Part shown: one piece after another, positions 46,325-57,004 of the stretch
Position numbering within the stretch: the first letter of the stretch is position 1
Layout: each line of letters begins with the position of its first letter
DNA from: Gerris lacustris
Taxonomy: Eukaryota; Arthropoda; Insecta; Hemiptera; Gerridae
Length of the DNA stretch: 64,000 nucleotides
Assembly (NCBI GenBank): GCA_951217055.1
Contig: OX578276.1
Span: forward strand, 157,307,223-157,371,222
Direction of reading: 5' to 3'
Program-made: the position numbers and the translations under genes
Notes under the pieces: generated by a model
The model's input: the letters and a program-made list of their open reading frames with translations, nothing else
Databases searched by the model: none
What the model was told of the DNA's origin: nothing

Positions 46325-46562
46325 TGCCAAGTATGTGGCACATAGCTTCCTCGCTTCCTATTTAATATACTTAAATGGCTTTATGCTATTACAACCTAAA
46401 ATTGTCAAATTTATTCAATTTCCTTCCCCCCCCCCCCCCTATTTTAAACTTTTATTCATTCATGTAAAAATTTAAAGTTTTAACTTAGAAAAATTTAAAG
46501 TGCGCAGACTGTTGAAATTAATCTGGGGCTATCTGCGGCCTACTTTCGACAAACCATCCAAA
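46325..46562 (+). repeat. F1 fragment with poly-C
   Basis: CCAAGTATGTGGCACATAGC to CTACTTTCGACAAACCATCC, with a run of C at about 46425-46439 at the place where other copies have shorter C runs. Confidence 0.7.
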
Positions 46563-46741
46563 TTTGCTTCATCGTAGACAAATATCGGGAACCCTGGTGA
46601 AACAAGACGTGCCTTTAGAATGCAATACATGAAACCGACATTGCTTCTTACAGTTTGAAGTATGTGTCAATAAATATTTAGGTATCGCGGTTTTGCCAAA
46701 CATCCACATGCAGAAATTTAGGTGTTGCGAGAGATAGTAAT

Positions 46742-46915
46742 TGTAACATCTACGATAAATGATCCCTCTTATAGTTTTCAATAAACCATTCTATATTAAC
46801 TTTTCTACATCAAATAATGTTCTACATTGACTGACAAAATAATTTTCTTTTCCATAACAAAGTCAAAATTAAAAAATGCAAAGTAAAATAACAAAAAATA
46901 CTGTCAAATATGACA
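46742..46915 (-). repeat. BEL 3' LTR
   Basis: Plus-strand ends TGTAACATC ... ATATGACA. Identical to 50825-50998. Confidence 0.95.
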
Positions 46916-46940
46916 TCTTCTCGGCCAAACAGCTGTGATC

Positions 46941-47459
46941 CTAGCTCCCTTCTAGTCTGGCAATTCGCTGGACAGGTCGCAGCAACTCCCCTGCATGTGT
47001 CTTCAAGCGCACCAGTCTCTGTTTGCCATCTCTGCCCGGGTGAATTTCTATAATGCGCCCTAAAGGCCAATCGAGTCTCTTCTTGCCATCTGAACCAACT
47101 AAAACAATTTCACCAACAGACAAAATCTTCTCAGCTGTGCCGTGTTTCCTTCTCTGCAGTAACATACCTAAATATTCATTTCTGAATCTTTTCTTTAGGG
47201 ATTCCATCAACTTCTGGCGGTAATTAAATCTTTTGCCTAAGTTCACCGCAGCATCAAGATCTGGGACCCCTACCTCCCGGCTCTCATGTAAAAAGGAATC
47301 TGGTGACAAAGCCCGCAAATCATTCGGTTCCTCCGAAATATACGTCAATGGGCGTGAGTTCACTACAGCCTCCACTTCACACAATACTGTCCCCATTTCC
47401 TCATAGCCTAACACTGCTTTACCTAATGTTTTCCTTAAGAGCCCTTTAACTAGTTTCAC
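46941..47459 (-). pseudogene. BEL integrase C-terminal part, after an in-frame stop
   Basis: Same frame as the upstream ORF, separated from it only by one TAG (47466-47468) and two codons. Reads KLVKGLLRKTLGKA ... VEAVVNSRPLTYISEEPNDL, the typical helix and loop after the integrase core, then SVGEIVLVGSDGKKRLDWPL and GRIIEIHPGRDGKQRLVRLK, the C-terminal domain of BEL integrases. 172 residues to a normal stop. Confidence 0.85.
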
Positions 47460-47465
47460 TAATCT

Positions 47466-50400
47466 CTACCACCACCCACCCCACCAGGCAGCAGTAGGAG
47501 GATTAAATTTCCACTTAATGCGTCTTGCAGTACTATATTTTGCAATTGAACACCAGTCTATCCTTTTCAATGCATTCTCTAACCCTACAAAATTTGTTAC
47601 ATTATCACTGTACATGATATCGGGTCTGCCTCGCCTCGCAATAAAACGTCTAAATGCCTGTACAAAGCCTTCTGTTGAAAGGGTTGTAACTAGTTCTAAA
47701 TGCACCGCACGGTACACCGCACAAGTAAACAGGCAAATCCAGGCTTTTATGTTACCCTTTAAATATACTGGACCTGCATAATCAACCCCGCAAACCTCAA
47801 AAACCTTAGCATCTTTTATTCTGTCAGCAGGTAATGGTGCCATGGGTTGTTCTACTGATTTACTGTCCTGCCTTCGACAAGTTAAACACTTATTTACAAC
47901 CCCCTTTACACTCTTTCGCCCCTTCAATATCCAAAAATCCTCTCTAAGGACAGAAAGTAACCCTTGCACCCTAGCTATATGCTTACACATAATTAATGAT
48001 TTTACAACTGGATGCTTACTAGGCAAAACATACGGGAACCTAAAATTCTTACTATCTTCTCTACAGTCTAGCCTAGTTTTAAGCCTAATTAATCCTTTCT
48101 CATCCTTAAATGTATTTAACCCTACTAATAATGTTTCCCCTTTGAACACATCTAACTGTATGTCCTTAATAATCATCTCTTCAGCATGTTCTATTTCTTC
48201 AACCCTAATCTCCCCTGTTTCAAAAGGTTGCCTCCTAGCTGATGCAATAAATCGTCTCATTATTGCAAACACCCTTAACATTTTAGTATAATCTGACAAT
48301 AAACTAAAGTACCATTTATTTTTATAATGAAAACAACAAGTAAGTTTAGTGCAGACTCCTGAACACCAACAGCACTTGCATTCACAATGATAACTTCCAT
48401 TCACCATTGACACAACTTGGATACTTTTCTCTTTAATAATTTCTGTTTCATCGACCTTTACCTCTCCGCTAGGCCATTCACCCTCAGGGCGACATAACCA
48501 TTCCGGTCCTTGCCACCACTTAGACTTAACTAACTGTTCAGCATCACACCCTCTACTAGGTAAGTCCCCATAGTTCATATGCCCTGGGACATGCCGCCAC
48601 TTATTTGGATCAGTCAATTTTTTAATCTCTTCCTGAGTTAATTTCTCAGAGGGATCAAGTATACCTAAGGCCTCTAACCTCCATAAGTTAGGTACTTCCT
48701 TATCTGTGATATTCAAACAAGATAAGTCCAAATTATTTAACTTCGGATTATTAATAGTAGACCCCATAAGTGTCCAACCAAATATTGTTTGTATCGCAAT
48801 GAGGCCACTATTTAACTTTACAACTCTGCCGCTTAATATATTTCCTAGCTCATTGGCTCCTATTAACATATCAATTGGTTCTCCTGATGCCCTAATGTCA
48901 CTCAAAACAATGTTTTTAATTTCCAGTTCCCTAATTAATCTACTATCTTCTACAGCCGGAACCGGATTACATATTTTTACCTGGTCAAGAACATTTAAGC
49001 CATGATATTGTGCACCAGGCTCAATGCCCCTGGCCTCAATTCTAAATGATCTATGATTCTCCTTTTGTTCGAGCCCTCCAAAGAGAATGTGACTCATAGC
49101 CTCTTCACCTAGTGGTGTTAACCCTAGCTTTTGCACTAAGGCTTGAGTTATATAAGACCTATGTGAGCCCGAATCCAGAATCGCTCTTATAACCTGATCT
49201 CCATCAATTCCTTTAACCAAAATTTTTATCGTTTGCAAATAAACATCTCCTTCTAAAGGAATATTACTTAAAGTGCTGGTTTCTGGCTGTGCCTTATACC
49301 CCACACTTTTAGGAACTCCACCTGTACCTGGTTTATAAGGTGAAATCTTATCTAGCTCTGGGCATAGAACAATTGGGTGTGCCTTCTTGCAAACTAAACA
49401 CTTTATAACACTTTTGCAGTACTTCGAAATGTGAAAAGGCTTCAGACATCGAAAGCAGTATCGACCCTTAGCTACTACCTGTTTTCGTTCAGCAAGTGAT
49501 AGATTTTGTGCCTTCACACACATGTTACCATCGTGTGATGTTTTTAAACAAAAAATGCACTTTTCAACTTTGTTATCAGTGCTTTTACCTTCAGCCTTCC
49601 TAAACTCTTTAGCCTCTACTGGTGCTAGCAAGGCTGAAGCCGTAGACTGGACAATATCGGTGTTCTCTGATTTTACTTGGCGCTTTGGCTCATTTTTTGT
49701 GCTTGCAACCTTATCACTTGCTGAAGTAAACCCTGTTATAGCAAGCTGAATGCGATGCTCGCTCTCTACCTCTATCCGCACAAACTGTATCAGCTTAGTC
49801 AATTTACTAACTGTGTCCCCTGGTGTTATAGGGGGACTCTCATTTTGGCTAACTAACTGTTGTGCCTGCGTAAGCGCCACGGCTCTCTGCCAAGCCCTAA
49901 GCGTGCCTTCTGGCAAGCTTGACTCAACAAGTGGAAAAAGCATGGCTGCGTATTTCTCCTTTGTAACTCCTAGAGACTCTAACGCCCTTAACTGGGTCTC
50001 TAGCTTATCATAGAGTTGAGACAGCCCTAAATGTTTTCGCGCATTACCTAAAACTAACTGAAGAAGCTCTCTTACATAAAATTCTATTAATAGCTCCTCC
50101 TCCCCAAACCTGGCCTTCAGGCTTTCTAAAGCTCCCTTATAGTTATCCCCTGTTGGCGGGTAACTCTCTACCACTTCCCTTGCCCTAGTCCCTTCCTTAA
50201 GAGATAATAACAAATAGTAGAATTTTTCCTCGTCTTTTAACTCTGGGTCATTATGAATCCCCTTGAAACAACTCCAAAACTCTAACCAATTCCTAATCTC
50301 TAGGCTGAACTTCTTAAGTTCAATCCGGGGAAGCCTTATTTTACGAGAGCCAGAAGTAGGAGCCCCATTTCCCACATCTGTGACAGTACTCGGCCTGGCA

Positions 50401-50684
50401 CACGTTAACTCATCTACTTTATGCTTACATAGAATATACCTCTCCTCATAGTCATAATTTATTTCCTTCGTGATGTCTTCTTCACTCATATCTCCAGCCA
50501 GCATCATATCTATACCCTTCTTTTGGACGGTATCTAGTTCCGAAAATCTGCGGGTCAAGAGTTCCATCTTTGTTGTGAGCTGCACCGTTGATGTAGTTGT
50601 TCCGTCTAATTCCGCAAGAAGTGTCTTCTCCGCCTTTGTAAAACACCCTCGCGCTACAGTCCTCGCCTTTTTTAAGACATCCAT
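47466..50684 (-). CDS. BEL/Pao Gag-protease-integrase fusion, RT deleted
   Basis: 1072 codons. Order: coiled N-terminus with LLAELDGTTTSTVQLTTKME; the Pao-type Gag region (about 110-290, IELKKFSLEIRNWLEFWSCF); three Cys knuckles (about 370-435: CIFCLKTSHDGNMC, CFRCLKPFHISKYC, CLVCKKAHPIVLC); an aspartic protease AILDSGSHRSYI (about 498); then LWRLEALGILDPSEKL, where RT should begin. The frame jumps directly to NKWRHVPGHMNYGDLPSRGC, the end of RNase H. Several hundred residues are therefore missing near 48600-48640 without breaking the frame. The integrase follows: a Cys pair (KCLTCRR), D in CGVDYAGPV (about 966) and D in YSDNVTNF (about 1026). The ORF ends with TAG exactly where the third catalytic residue, Glu, belongs. 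Confidence 0.9.
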   Translation of the reverse strand: MDVLKKARTVARGCFTKAEKTLLAELDGTTTSTVQLTTKMELLTRRFSELDTVQKKGIDMMLAGDMSEEDITKEINYDYEERYILCKHKVDELTCARPSTVTDVGNGAPTSGSRKIRLPRIELKKFSLEIRNWLEFWSCFKGIHNDPELKDEEKFYYLLLSLKEGTRAREVVESYPPTGDNYKGALESLKARFGEEELLIEFYVRELLQLVLGNARKHLGLSQLYDKLETQLRALESLGVTKEKYAAMLFPLVESSLPEGTLRAWQRAVALTQAQQLVSQNESPPITPGDTVSKLTKLIQFVRIEVESEHRIQLAITGFTSASDKVASTKNEPKRQVKSENTDIVQSTASALLAPVEAKEFRKAEGKSTDNKVEKCIFCLKTSHDGNMCVKAQNLSLAERKQVVAKGRYCFRCLKPFHISKYCKSVIKCLVCKKAHPIVLCPELDKISPYKPGTGGVPKSVGYKAQPETSTLSNIPLEGDVYLQTIKILVKGIDGDQVIRAILDSGSHRSYITQALVQKLGLTPLGEEAMSHILFGGLEQKENHRSFRIEARGIEPGAQYHGLNVLDQVKICNPVPAVEDSRLIRELEIKNIVLSDIRASGEPIDMLIGANELGNILSGRVVKLNSGLIAIQTIFGWTLMGSTINNPKLNNLDLSCLNITDKEVPNLWRLEALGILDPSEKLTQEEIKKLTDPNKWRHVPGHMNYGDLPSRGCDAEQLVKSKWWQGPEWLCRPEGEWPSGEVKVDETEIIKEKSIQVVSMVNGSYHCECKCCWCSGVCTKLTCCFHYKNKWYFSLLSDYTKMLRVFAIMRRFIASARRQPFETGEIRVEEIEHAEEMIIKDIQLDVFKGETLLVGLNTFKDEKGLIRLKTRLDCREDSKNFRFPYVLPSKHPVVKSLIMCKHIARVQGLLSVLREDFWILKGRKSVKGVVNKCLTCRRQDSKSVEQPMAPLPADRIKDAKVFEVCGVDYAGPVYLKGNIKAWICLFTCAVYRAVHLELVTTLSTEGFVQAFRRFIARRGRPDIMYSDNVTNFVGLENALKRIDWCSIAKYSTARRIKWKFNPPTAAWWGGWW

Positions 50685-50805
50685 TCTTCAAAGACTTCAA
50701 AAGAAATTTTTTCAAAACTTACTCGAACTTCTTTTTCTAAGATCTTGGACCTGTAAGTACTTTAACAGTGCCCAGTTCTTATTAACTCTATAACAAGTTC
50801 CTTTT

Positions 50806-50819
50806 CGTCACGGTCGCCA
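50806..50819 (-). promoter_or_regulatory. BEL primer-binding site, tRNA-Arg type
   Basis: On the minus strand TGGCGACCGTGACG lies five bases inside the 5' LTR. This matches the arginine-tRNA primer site used by several insect LTR elements. Confidence 0.8.
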
Positions 50820-50824
50820 TAAAA

Positions 50825-50998
50825 TGTAACATCTACGATAAATGATCCCTCTTATAGTTTTCAATAAACCATTCTATATTAACTTTTCTACATCAAATAA
50901 TGTTCTACATTGACTGACAAAATAATTTTCTTTTCCATAACAAAGTCAAAATTAAAAAATGCAAAGTAAAATAACAAAAAATACTGTCAAATATGACA
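50825..50998 (-). repeat. BEL 5' LTR
   Basis: 174 bp, identical to the 3' LTR; carries the promoter for minus-strand transcription. Confidence 0.95.
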
Positions 50999-51003
50999 GT
51001 AAT

Positions 51004-51344
51004 ATTAGCAGAGGAATAATTACCTAAGTAATTTACCTTGCTAGTAATTATTACTAGGAGACCATCTGTGGGCTTATCTTCATATTAAGTATACATTTAA
51101 TTAGAATCAGATGTGTTGTTATAAAAATGTTCAAGTAGCAAAGAAAACATGCGTGGTGTCGCGGGACAACCGGTAGGAACGAAGTTCCTTACATTTTTCA
51201 TTAAATATAAATTATAAAAGCACACTGCTAAGTACGTGTATACATTGCTAACTACTTAAACATGGCGAAGTTAAGAGACAAAATTAAAAGTAACGAACTG
51301 TTTGCTCCTAGCGGAGTTAAGGCAAAATGAAAGGAAACAAGAAG
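51004..51344. other. Filler right of the BEL element
   Basis: Continuation of the sequence left of 46737. No gene. Confidence 0.35.
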
Positions 51345-52262
51345 CATTATTTGTATCATTAAAGCAAGCGTCTTACAATAAATAAGTATTGAATATTGAG
51401 AAAAAAAATTAATCATGATGAGTTTATAGTTATAGAGTATGTTTGATATATATTATATAGCCTGAGGGAAAAGAACTGTTTTCTACCTACCCGGCCTACT
51501 AATAAAAAATATATCTCTTCCCTACTAAAAAACGACTGCTTGTATCAGGTTAAAATGTTTACGTACCTGTTTCAATTGCACTTTAGACGATGTGTAAGAT
51601 GTTTTATTAAAATTGTTACGTTAGAACGTAAGATATCGGTAAAAATGTTTTCTTTATTTCAAACGGTTAGGTCCGCTTTAATAAATTTAGCGATCTTTAT
51701 CACTTCATAGTAGTATCGGTGTTCGTTTTAATAAAACAAATTATTTAAAAAAGTTTTTTGGCTCATTAAATAGATGAAGTTAAATTATTTTTCTAAAATT
51801 CCAATTTAAATTTGAAGAGTACTAAATTTCCTATAAAAATTAATTCTTTGCATTTTTTACTTTAGTCAAATTGGTAACTGTCCAAATAACATGCTCCTCG
51901 TTATTCGCCGTCACCATAACGTCAAGCATAAGATCATTGATTTAATGAAGCAAAAGGGGTATACTTGCTATGAAGAGGTCTATAGCAAATTTAGCGATCT
52001 TTATCACTTCATAGCAGTGCCGGTGTTCATTTTAATAAAAAAAAAAAAAAAAAAATTTAAGTTTTTTGGCTCATTAAATAGATGAAGTTAAATTATTCCT
52101 TGAATTTAAATTTGAAGCTTATGTTTACGCGAGCGTTGGGCGTGAACGCTTGGGCGGATAGCTTTAGCCAACAAGCTCAGCCTGGGCATTAGTAAAATGA
52201 GCAAGTGTACCAAATTTCAACTCACTCGGTCATCTTTTACTCAAGTTATCGTCATCGGTAGA
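51345..52262 (+). repeat. F4 copy with an internal duplication
   Basis: Aligns with 6340-7000 (ACGTTAGAACGTAAGATATC, CAAGTTATCGTC). TTTAGCGATCTTTATCACTT to AGATGAAGTTAAATTATT occurs at about 51678-51795 and again at about 51990-52097, a partial tandem duplication of about 310 bp. Confidence 0.6.
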
Positions 52263-52868
52263 TTTCGTGACGCTTGGTTTTGTGACGGTGATTTTGATCG
52301 TTTTGTTTTATTCACTCCCGGGCTCCAGAATGTGCAATAAGGCCTTCGTTAAAAAAAAGGCGTTTCTTACAATAACTATATGTCTTCAGTTACATTCGGC
52401 CTAAAATGAAAAAAAATAATAAAATGCGATTAAATGAATATTTACTTATGTGGTGTCTTCACGGTAATTTAACATTATTAATTCTGTGTATTTAACTCGA
52501 GAGGGAAACATGTTGCTTTATGTCTAATTAATATTATTTTAAGGTAGAATTGAGAGGTGTGAATATGGTGTCTACGAGCAGTTAGAGTTTATCTTACCCT
52601 GACAGAGTAACAAGCAAGTCACTGTCGATAAATAACACTCGAGGCTTTCTACATGAAATACTCGGTGCTAGAAATACACTGGACAGGCTCTAACGTGGGC
52701 GCCGGTAACAGTAACGAGGAATTATTCATTTTAAAAATGAATTCAATATCTAGTTCTGTCTCTTAATGTAAATTAGAAGTCTGCCCCGATGTTCAGAAGT
52801 AAATAGTAAATTAAAATTAACATTTTAAAAAAGGAATAAATTTAAGGGGTTTCAATGATGACTTTATA

Positions 52869-52873
<5 letters not shown>
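52263..52873. other. Filler with no recognised content
   Basis: No ORF, no defined repeat. A short GC-richer stretch, ACGTGGGCGCCGGTAACAG, lies at about 52693. Confidence 0.35.
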
Positions 52874-52902
<29 letters not shown>

Positions 52903-54455
52903 GGCATTAGCTTTTCAACTATACAGCCATACAAGTATTAATGTTTTATATTTGCTCGTCTTCCTATTAATTTAAATTTTTATTTGTTCACTATTTAGAA
53001 AATTGTATATTTCACGAAACACAAGGATATTATTGCTTTGTAGAATGCTTTTATAAAGAACTGGTTGTTTTATTTTATCTGAGATGCTGTGGAGCAATCT
53101 CTCCCTACTATCTCTGTACTTTGTACACTTCATAATTAAATGCTCTAGATCTCCGACTTCATTACATCTGTCACACATATCTGAGGAGCTTCTTCCGATC
53201 ATCTTTAGGTACTTGGGGCAGATTCCGTGGTTGCATCTTAGTCTATTTATCACGCTCACCAAGTTCTTTCCTTTTACCTCTGCGAACCTATACCTCAGGG
53301 TGGGCTCTATTCTTCTATAATTCCGTGTTCTGTTATCACCTTTGAATTCATCTATCCATTTTTTTTTAACTCGATGTTTAGCTTGATTTATTGAGTCCAT
53401 TATTGTTAATTTGTACTTTAGGTTTTCACTTTCGTAATCCCCCTCCCTCGCTAAAGTATCAGCCATGTCATTCGGTGTTATTCCTAAATGACCTTTCAGC
53501 CAAACCACGGTAACATCTTTACGTAATAGATAGCTGTTGTGAATCAATTCTGCTATTTGAATTACCAGGTGGCTTTGTGAGTGCAACTTTTGAAATGAAA
53601 TATGTTTTAAAGCACTAACCGCGCTTTGACTGTCAGTGAAGATGATCGCTTTTGTGCAGGTTTCGTTGTCAAGTATATATTGGAGAGTCTCTTTTATCGC
53701 AATTAATTCGGCAGAATATATTGAGTGTTCTTCTTCTATTATGTAGCTCTGCATAATTTCTTTGGTGTAATTAATGTAGGCGCATCCGGTCCTATTACTG
53801 GTTTTCGAACCATCAGTAAAAAAATATTCAGCATCTGCCCATCTATTATTTACTTCTTCCCAGAAAGGTTGATTCCTGTTTTCTTTTGGAATTTTGCCGA
53901 AATCATCCATAAAACTGACTTTAATTTTGTGCGTTATAGCCTCGTAATTGATCTGATGATAAGGATAACGATGGAGTACCTGTGTTTTCATGAGAATATC
54001 CGGAGCTAGTGTGTAAGCCTCGGCGAGAGGTGGTTCAGTCTTTTTACTCCAGTACGGTTGGGTTAATACTTTTTCTGCAAGTTCAGCTATTTTCCTCGAG
54101 ACGTTATTTCCTACTGCATAATTCCTAATTACGAATCTAGAAGCTAGAAGCAGCATTCTATATTCTGGTGGCAATTCGTTGGCTTCAGCATATATTACTG
54201 GTATCGGGGTACACTTTAAGTATCCAAGGCACCTTCGCAGGGCCTCGTTTTGTATCTTTTTAAGAGCTTGTAGCTTCCCACTGCATGCTTGTCCGTAGAA
54301 CATCGAGCCAAAATCTATATAGTAGCTCTAATTGTTGATTTGTAAAAGAGGAGAGCGATGTTTGGGTCGGCTCCCCAATAAGAGTTAGTAACAGCTTTGA
54401 GCACATTGAGATATTTTTCTGCTGTTGATTTCAAATGTTCTAAATGCGATTTCTA
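52874..54455 (-). mobile_element. Non-LTR retrotransposon D with RNase H, 5'-truncated
   Basis: Minus strand. The poly(A) tail is the T run 52874-52902 and the coding part runs to about 54450. RNase H after the RT is typical of I, Loa, Outcast and R1-like groups. The 5' boundary is approximate, and no certain target duplication was found. Confidence 0.85.
52972..54430 (-). pseudogene. RT end plus RNase H protein of element D
   Basis: 52972-54303 is open for 443 codons: RT thumb (MFYGQACSGKLQALKKIQNE), then RNase H with FFTDGSKTSNRTG (D), SIYSAELIAIKE (E), IIFTDSQSAVSAL (D) and GHLGITPNDMADTLA (D). The tail has CDRCNEVGDLEHLIMKCTKY, a CCHC-type knuckle. Upstream the neighbouring frame reads HLKSTAEKYLNVLKAVTNSY followed by LLFYKSTIRATI, so a frameshift lies near 54310. 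The RNase H active site is complete; the RT core is lost to truncation. Confidence 0.85.
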
Positions 54456-54521
54456 ACTTAGTTTAGTGTGCAATTAAAATCTTTAATTTATATAATAATT
54501 TATTTTAAATAAATTAATAGA

Positions 54522-55050
54522 CAGTCAATTGGTGTGGCACATATAGTTTCCTCGCATCCTATCACGTACTTTATTGATTTTATGCTTTTACAAGCCATTA
54601 TTATATAATTTGTTTAATTGTATTTCCCAATTTTTTGCCCCATCTGTCAAAATTTTGAATTTCTTACATGGATTATAGTATCAATTTAGCAAAGTTAAAG
54701 AGCGCAGACGGTTGAAATTAATCTGGGGCTATCAGCGGGTTACTTTCGCGGGTTTTTTTGTATAAGTACTTTTGAATCAATTGGTGTAAATATATGTATG
54801 TTTATGCGCATGTGGAAGTGAAACAAATAAGCGCAATAGGTTGAGACTTAAATGGGACCAACACTCAGCTAATTATGATCTACCATACAAATTTCATTAA
54901 AATTGGACGTGTTATTTTTAAGATTTATTGCTTCGCGAAAAACACGGAAACAAAAATGTTCTCTGATGTCTAAAACGGAATTCAGTCTTGGAATTTTCAA
55001 AATCGGAGACCTAAAATTGGAGACCTCCGTTGAGCGTAAGGTCGGAAGCA
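54522..55050 (+). repeat. F1 copy
   Basis: Starts ACAGTCAATTGGTGTGGCAC and passes through AGAGCGCAGACGGTTGAAAT and TCTGATGTCTAAAACGGAAT to GTAAGGTCGGAAGCAAA. Some internal blocks are shortened. Confidence 0.75.
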
Positions 55051-55094
55051 AAAGTAAATTATTTAATGCAAATTTTCTTTACGGTTTTATACAG

Positions 55095-55170
55095 AAAGAG
55101 CCTCCACGCTTTTAACTCACTGAAACAAAAGCCAGAACATCGAGATATCAGGTTCGAATCCCAGAGAGGT
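55095..55170 (+). repeat. tRNA-like pol III promoter remnant
   Basis: GGTTCGAATCCC (B box) at 55151-55162, preceded about 38 bp upstream by TAACTCACTGA, an A-box-like word. GCCTC and GAGGT at the ends could pair, but the T stem has mismatches and no anticodon loop is clear. Either a tRNA pseudogene or the head of a SINE. Confidence 0.35.
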
Positions 55171-55289
55171 GAGATATGAGTGATGGATCACATTGACTAG
55201 ATGAGTAAAGTGGTGATTAAGGATGAAAAGTTAAAGATTAAAAACAGAGAAAAGTCTAAAATTGTAGCGGTTTTTTTAGCTCCCAGAAT

Positions 55290-55611
55290 TATAGTCCAGG
55301 AGATAGAGTGCAAAAAAGTGTTTCACTAAAATCAAGCTAGAATTATGTGAATAAGTAAATCTTTTGGTGCCTTTTAAGAATATGTGGTCGGCTAAGTCCA
55401 TCTGCGGGACATAGTTTGGCAATATAGGCATTTGAAAAAAAAAAACCGGTATAGAGCGGCCATGTACTGCCCTTTATGGTGGACAATGTGATTTTCATGA
55501 TCTTGAGTACGAAATTAGTTATTTGACGAAAAATCAAGTTGATGTTAGTTTGTCACTTAATAGGTGACATCTCTGAGTTAGAGTAATATTTGATTAACTA
55601 ACCTGTCCTAT
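55290..55611. repeat. F2 foldback, left-arm copy
   Basis: TATAGTCCAGGAGATAGAGT to about 55611. The inverted arm is missing. Confidence 0.65.
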
Positions 55612-55662
55612 AATAATCTAATATTGTGTTGACCATATGGAATAGAAACGATAAAATAGATA

Positions 55663-55851
55663 GGCCGCTCCCTGACTTGTCGGTACGGTATCGGTGCGGT
55701 ATCGGTAAGGTAGTATGCCGATACGGTAAGATTCCTTACCGCGCGGTAAAGAATCTGTACCGAATCGGTAAGATATAGGCGCTCGGTAAAGAATCTTATC
55801 GTATCGGCATACTAGCTTACCGATACCGTACCGACAAGTCAGGAAGCGGCC
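55663..55851. mobile_element. 189-bp palindromic MITE, GGCCGC ends
   Basis: Left GGCCGCTCCCTGACTTGTCG and right CGACAAGTCAGGAAGCGGCC are inverted. The interior is built of repeated GGTACGG/TATCGGTA words, so almost the whole element is one hairpin. Flanks are ATA and TTA, suggesting a TWA-type target. Confidence 0.75.
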
Positions 55852-56298
55852 TTAACCACCTCATTCAATGCCAATTAACCACGGATTACTTGTAGTTAAC
55901 TTTCATTTATAAACAATTTCTACTGTTAATTAATCAATCAATATTAAATATTATAATATATTCCAGTCAATGAAGTGGGAACACGGTCTACAACATTGTG
56001 AGAAGTTAGTTTCTCTAAGAGCCGCACGCAGCCCTCGCGTCGTGACTGCTCGTCTGTCTACTCCTCTAGTGCGTGCCTTCATATTAATAAGTTGAAAGTG
56101 GTTTCACTGTCACTTGATGGCCCTGACTCTCATCAACTCTTACAGTAATAGACTATTAAACCATTATTATTACACAGTCATACTACACCTACACACTAAT
56201 ATAGCATAGTAAATGTTGTGTCTGTCTGGGTGGTCAAACATATTAGACACAAAATAACATTACATCTCAACAAATACACTTGAATGAAAAAACAATAT
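55852..56298. other. Filler, GC-richer patch at 56020-56090
   Basis: No ORF with splice sites could be supported here. Confidence 0.35.
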
Positions 56299-56975
56299 AA
56301 TAATTTCAAGATAAAAAGAACTTTTTATATACTACGTTTTTAAATTTTCTGTTGAATCGTATGTAATGTTGATAATATAATTGTTATTGTTATATAATAT
56401 ATAATAGTGAATATAAGACCAGTAAAAAGAACTTTTTATATACTACGTTTTTAAATTTTCTGTTGAATCGTATGTAATGTTGATAATATAATTGTTATTG
56501 TTATATAATATATAATGTTAGTGAAAAAAAAAAAAAAAAAAATAGCCTATAAAAGGACAAATCTTTGTACAACGGATCTCCCCAACACCATATCTAAAGC
56601 ATGTCATCGATATATTTGAAATAATATAATCGATAAATAATATAATCGATATTTCCTGTTTTGCTGTCATTCAATGTTTATCACAAATTTGAGACCCGTC
56701 AAAATGAAGATTGCGTAACTATTGGATATGGCAAAACAAATAAAATAACTTGCGGATTTTTTCCGAACTAACTTTCCGTACAGCAAAATTTGCTGAAATC
56801 CAATTAAATTCTGCCGAAAGATGGCTAAAAGTATTAAAATAATGCATTGTCATTGTGTTCTGAGCGATGCTAAAAGTTTCAAATGTCTAGCTATTCGGGA
56901 AGTTAGTTAGAAATCGAATGCCAGATTTGTACCGGACAAACAAACAAGAAAGCAAGTTAATAAAAACGTAGTAAT
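56299..56975 (+). repeat. F5 copy with partial internal duplication
   Basis: AAAAAGAACTTTTTATATAC to TTATATAATATATAAT occurs twice, about 106 bp apart (56314 and 56420), followed by the rest of the F5 unit up to AAAAACGTAGTAATAAA. Confidence 0.75.
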
Positions 56976-57004
56976 AAATAGTGTCCACTAACAATTAATT
57001 GGTA

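Larger units (their letters stand above)
46742..50998 (-). mobile_element. BEL/Pao LTR retrotransposon, internally deleted
   Basis: Complete ends: identical 174-bp LTRs, a perfect 5-bp target duplication GTAAT (46737-46741 and 50999-51003) and a tRNA-Arg-type primer-binding site. The interior codes for Gag, protease and integrase, but reverse transcriptase and most of RNase H are missing. Intact ends with identical LTRs point to recent insertion by a defective element using enzymes from another copy. Confidence 0.95.

Noticed and set aside
47518..50793. Plus-strand ORFs opposite the BEL gene
   Set aside because: Shadows of the minus-strand coding frame, with no domains of their own.
55095..55170. 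Functional tRNA gene
   Set aside because: T-stem mismatches and no clear anticodon arm; kept only as a pol III remnant.
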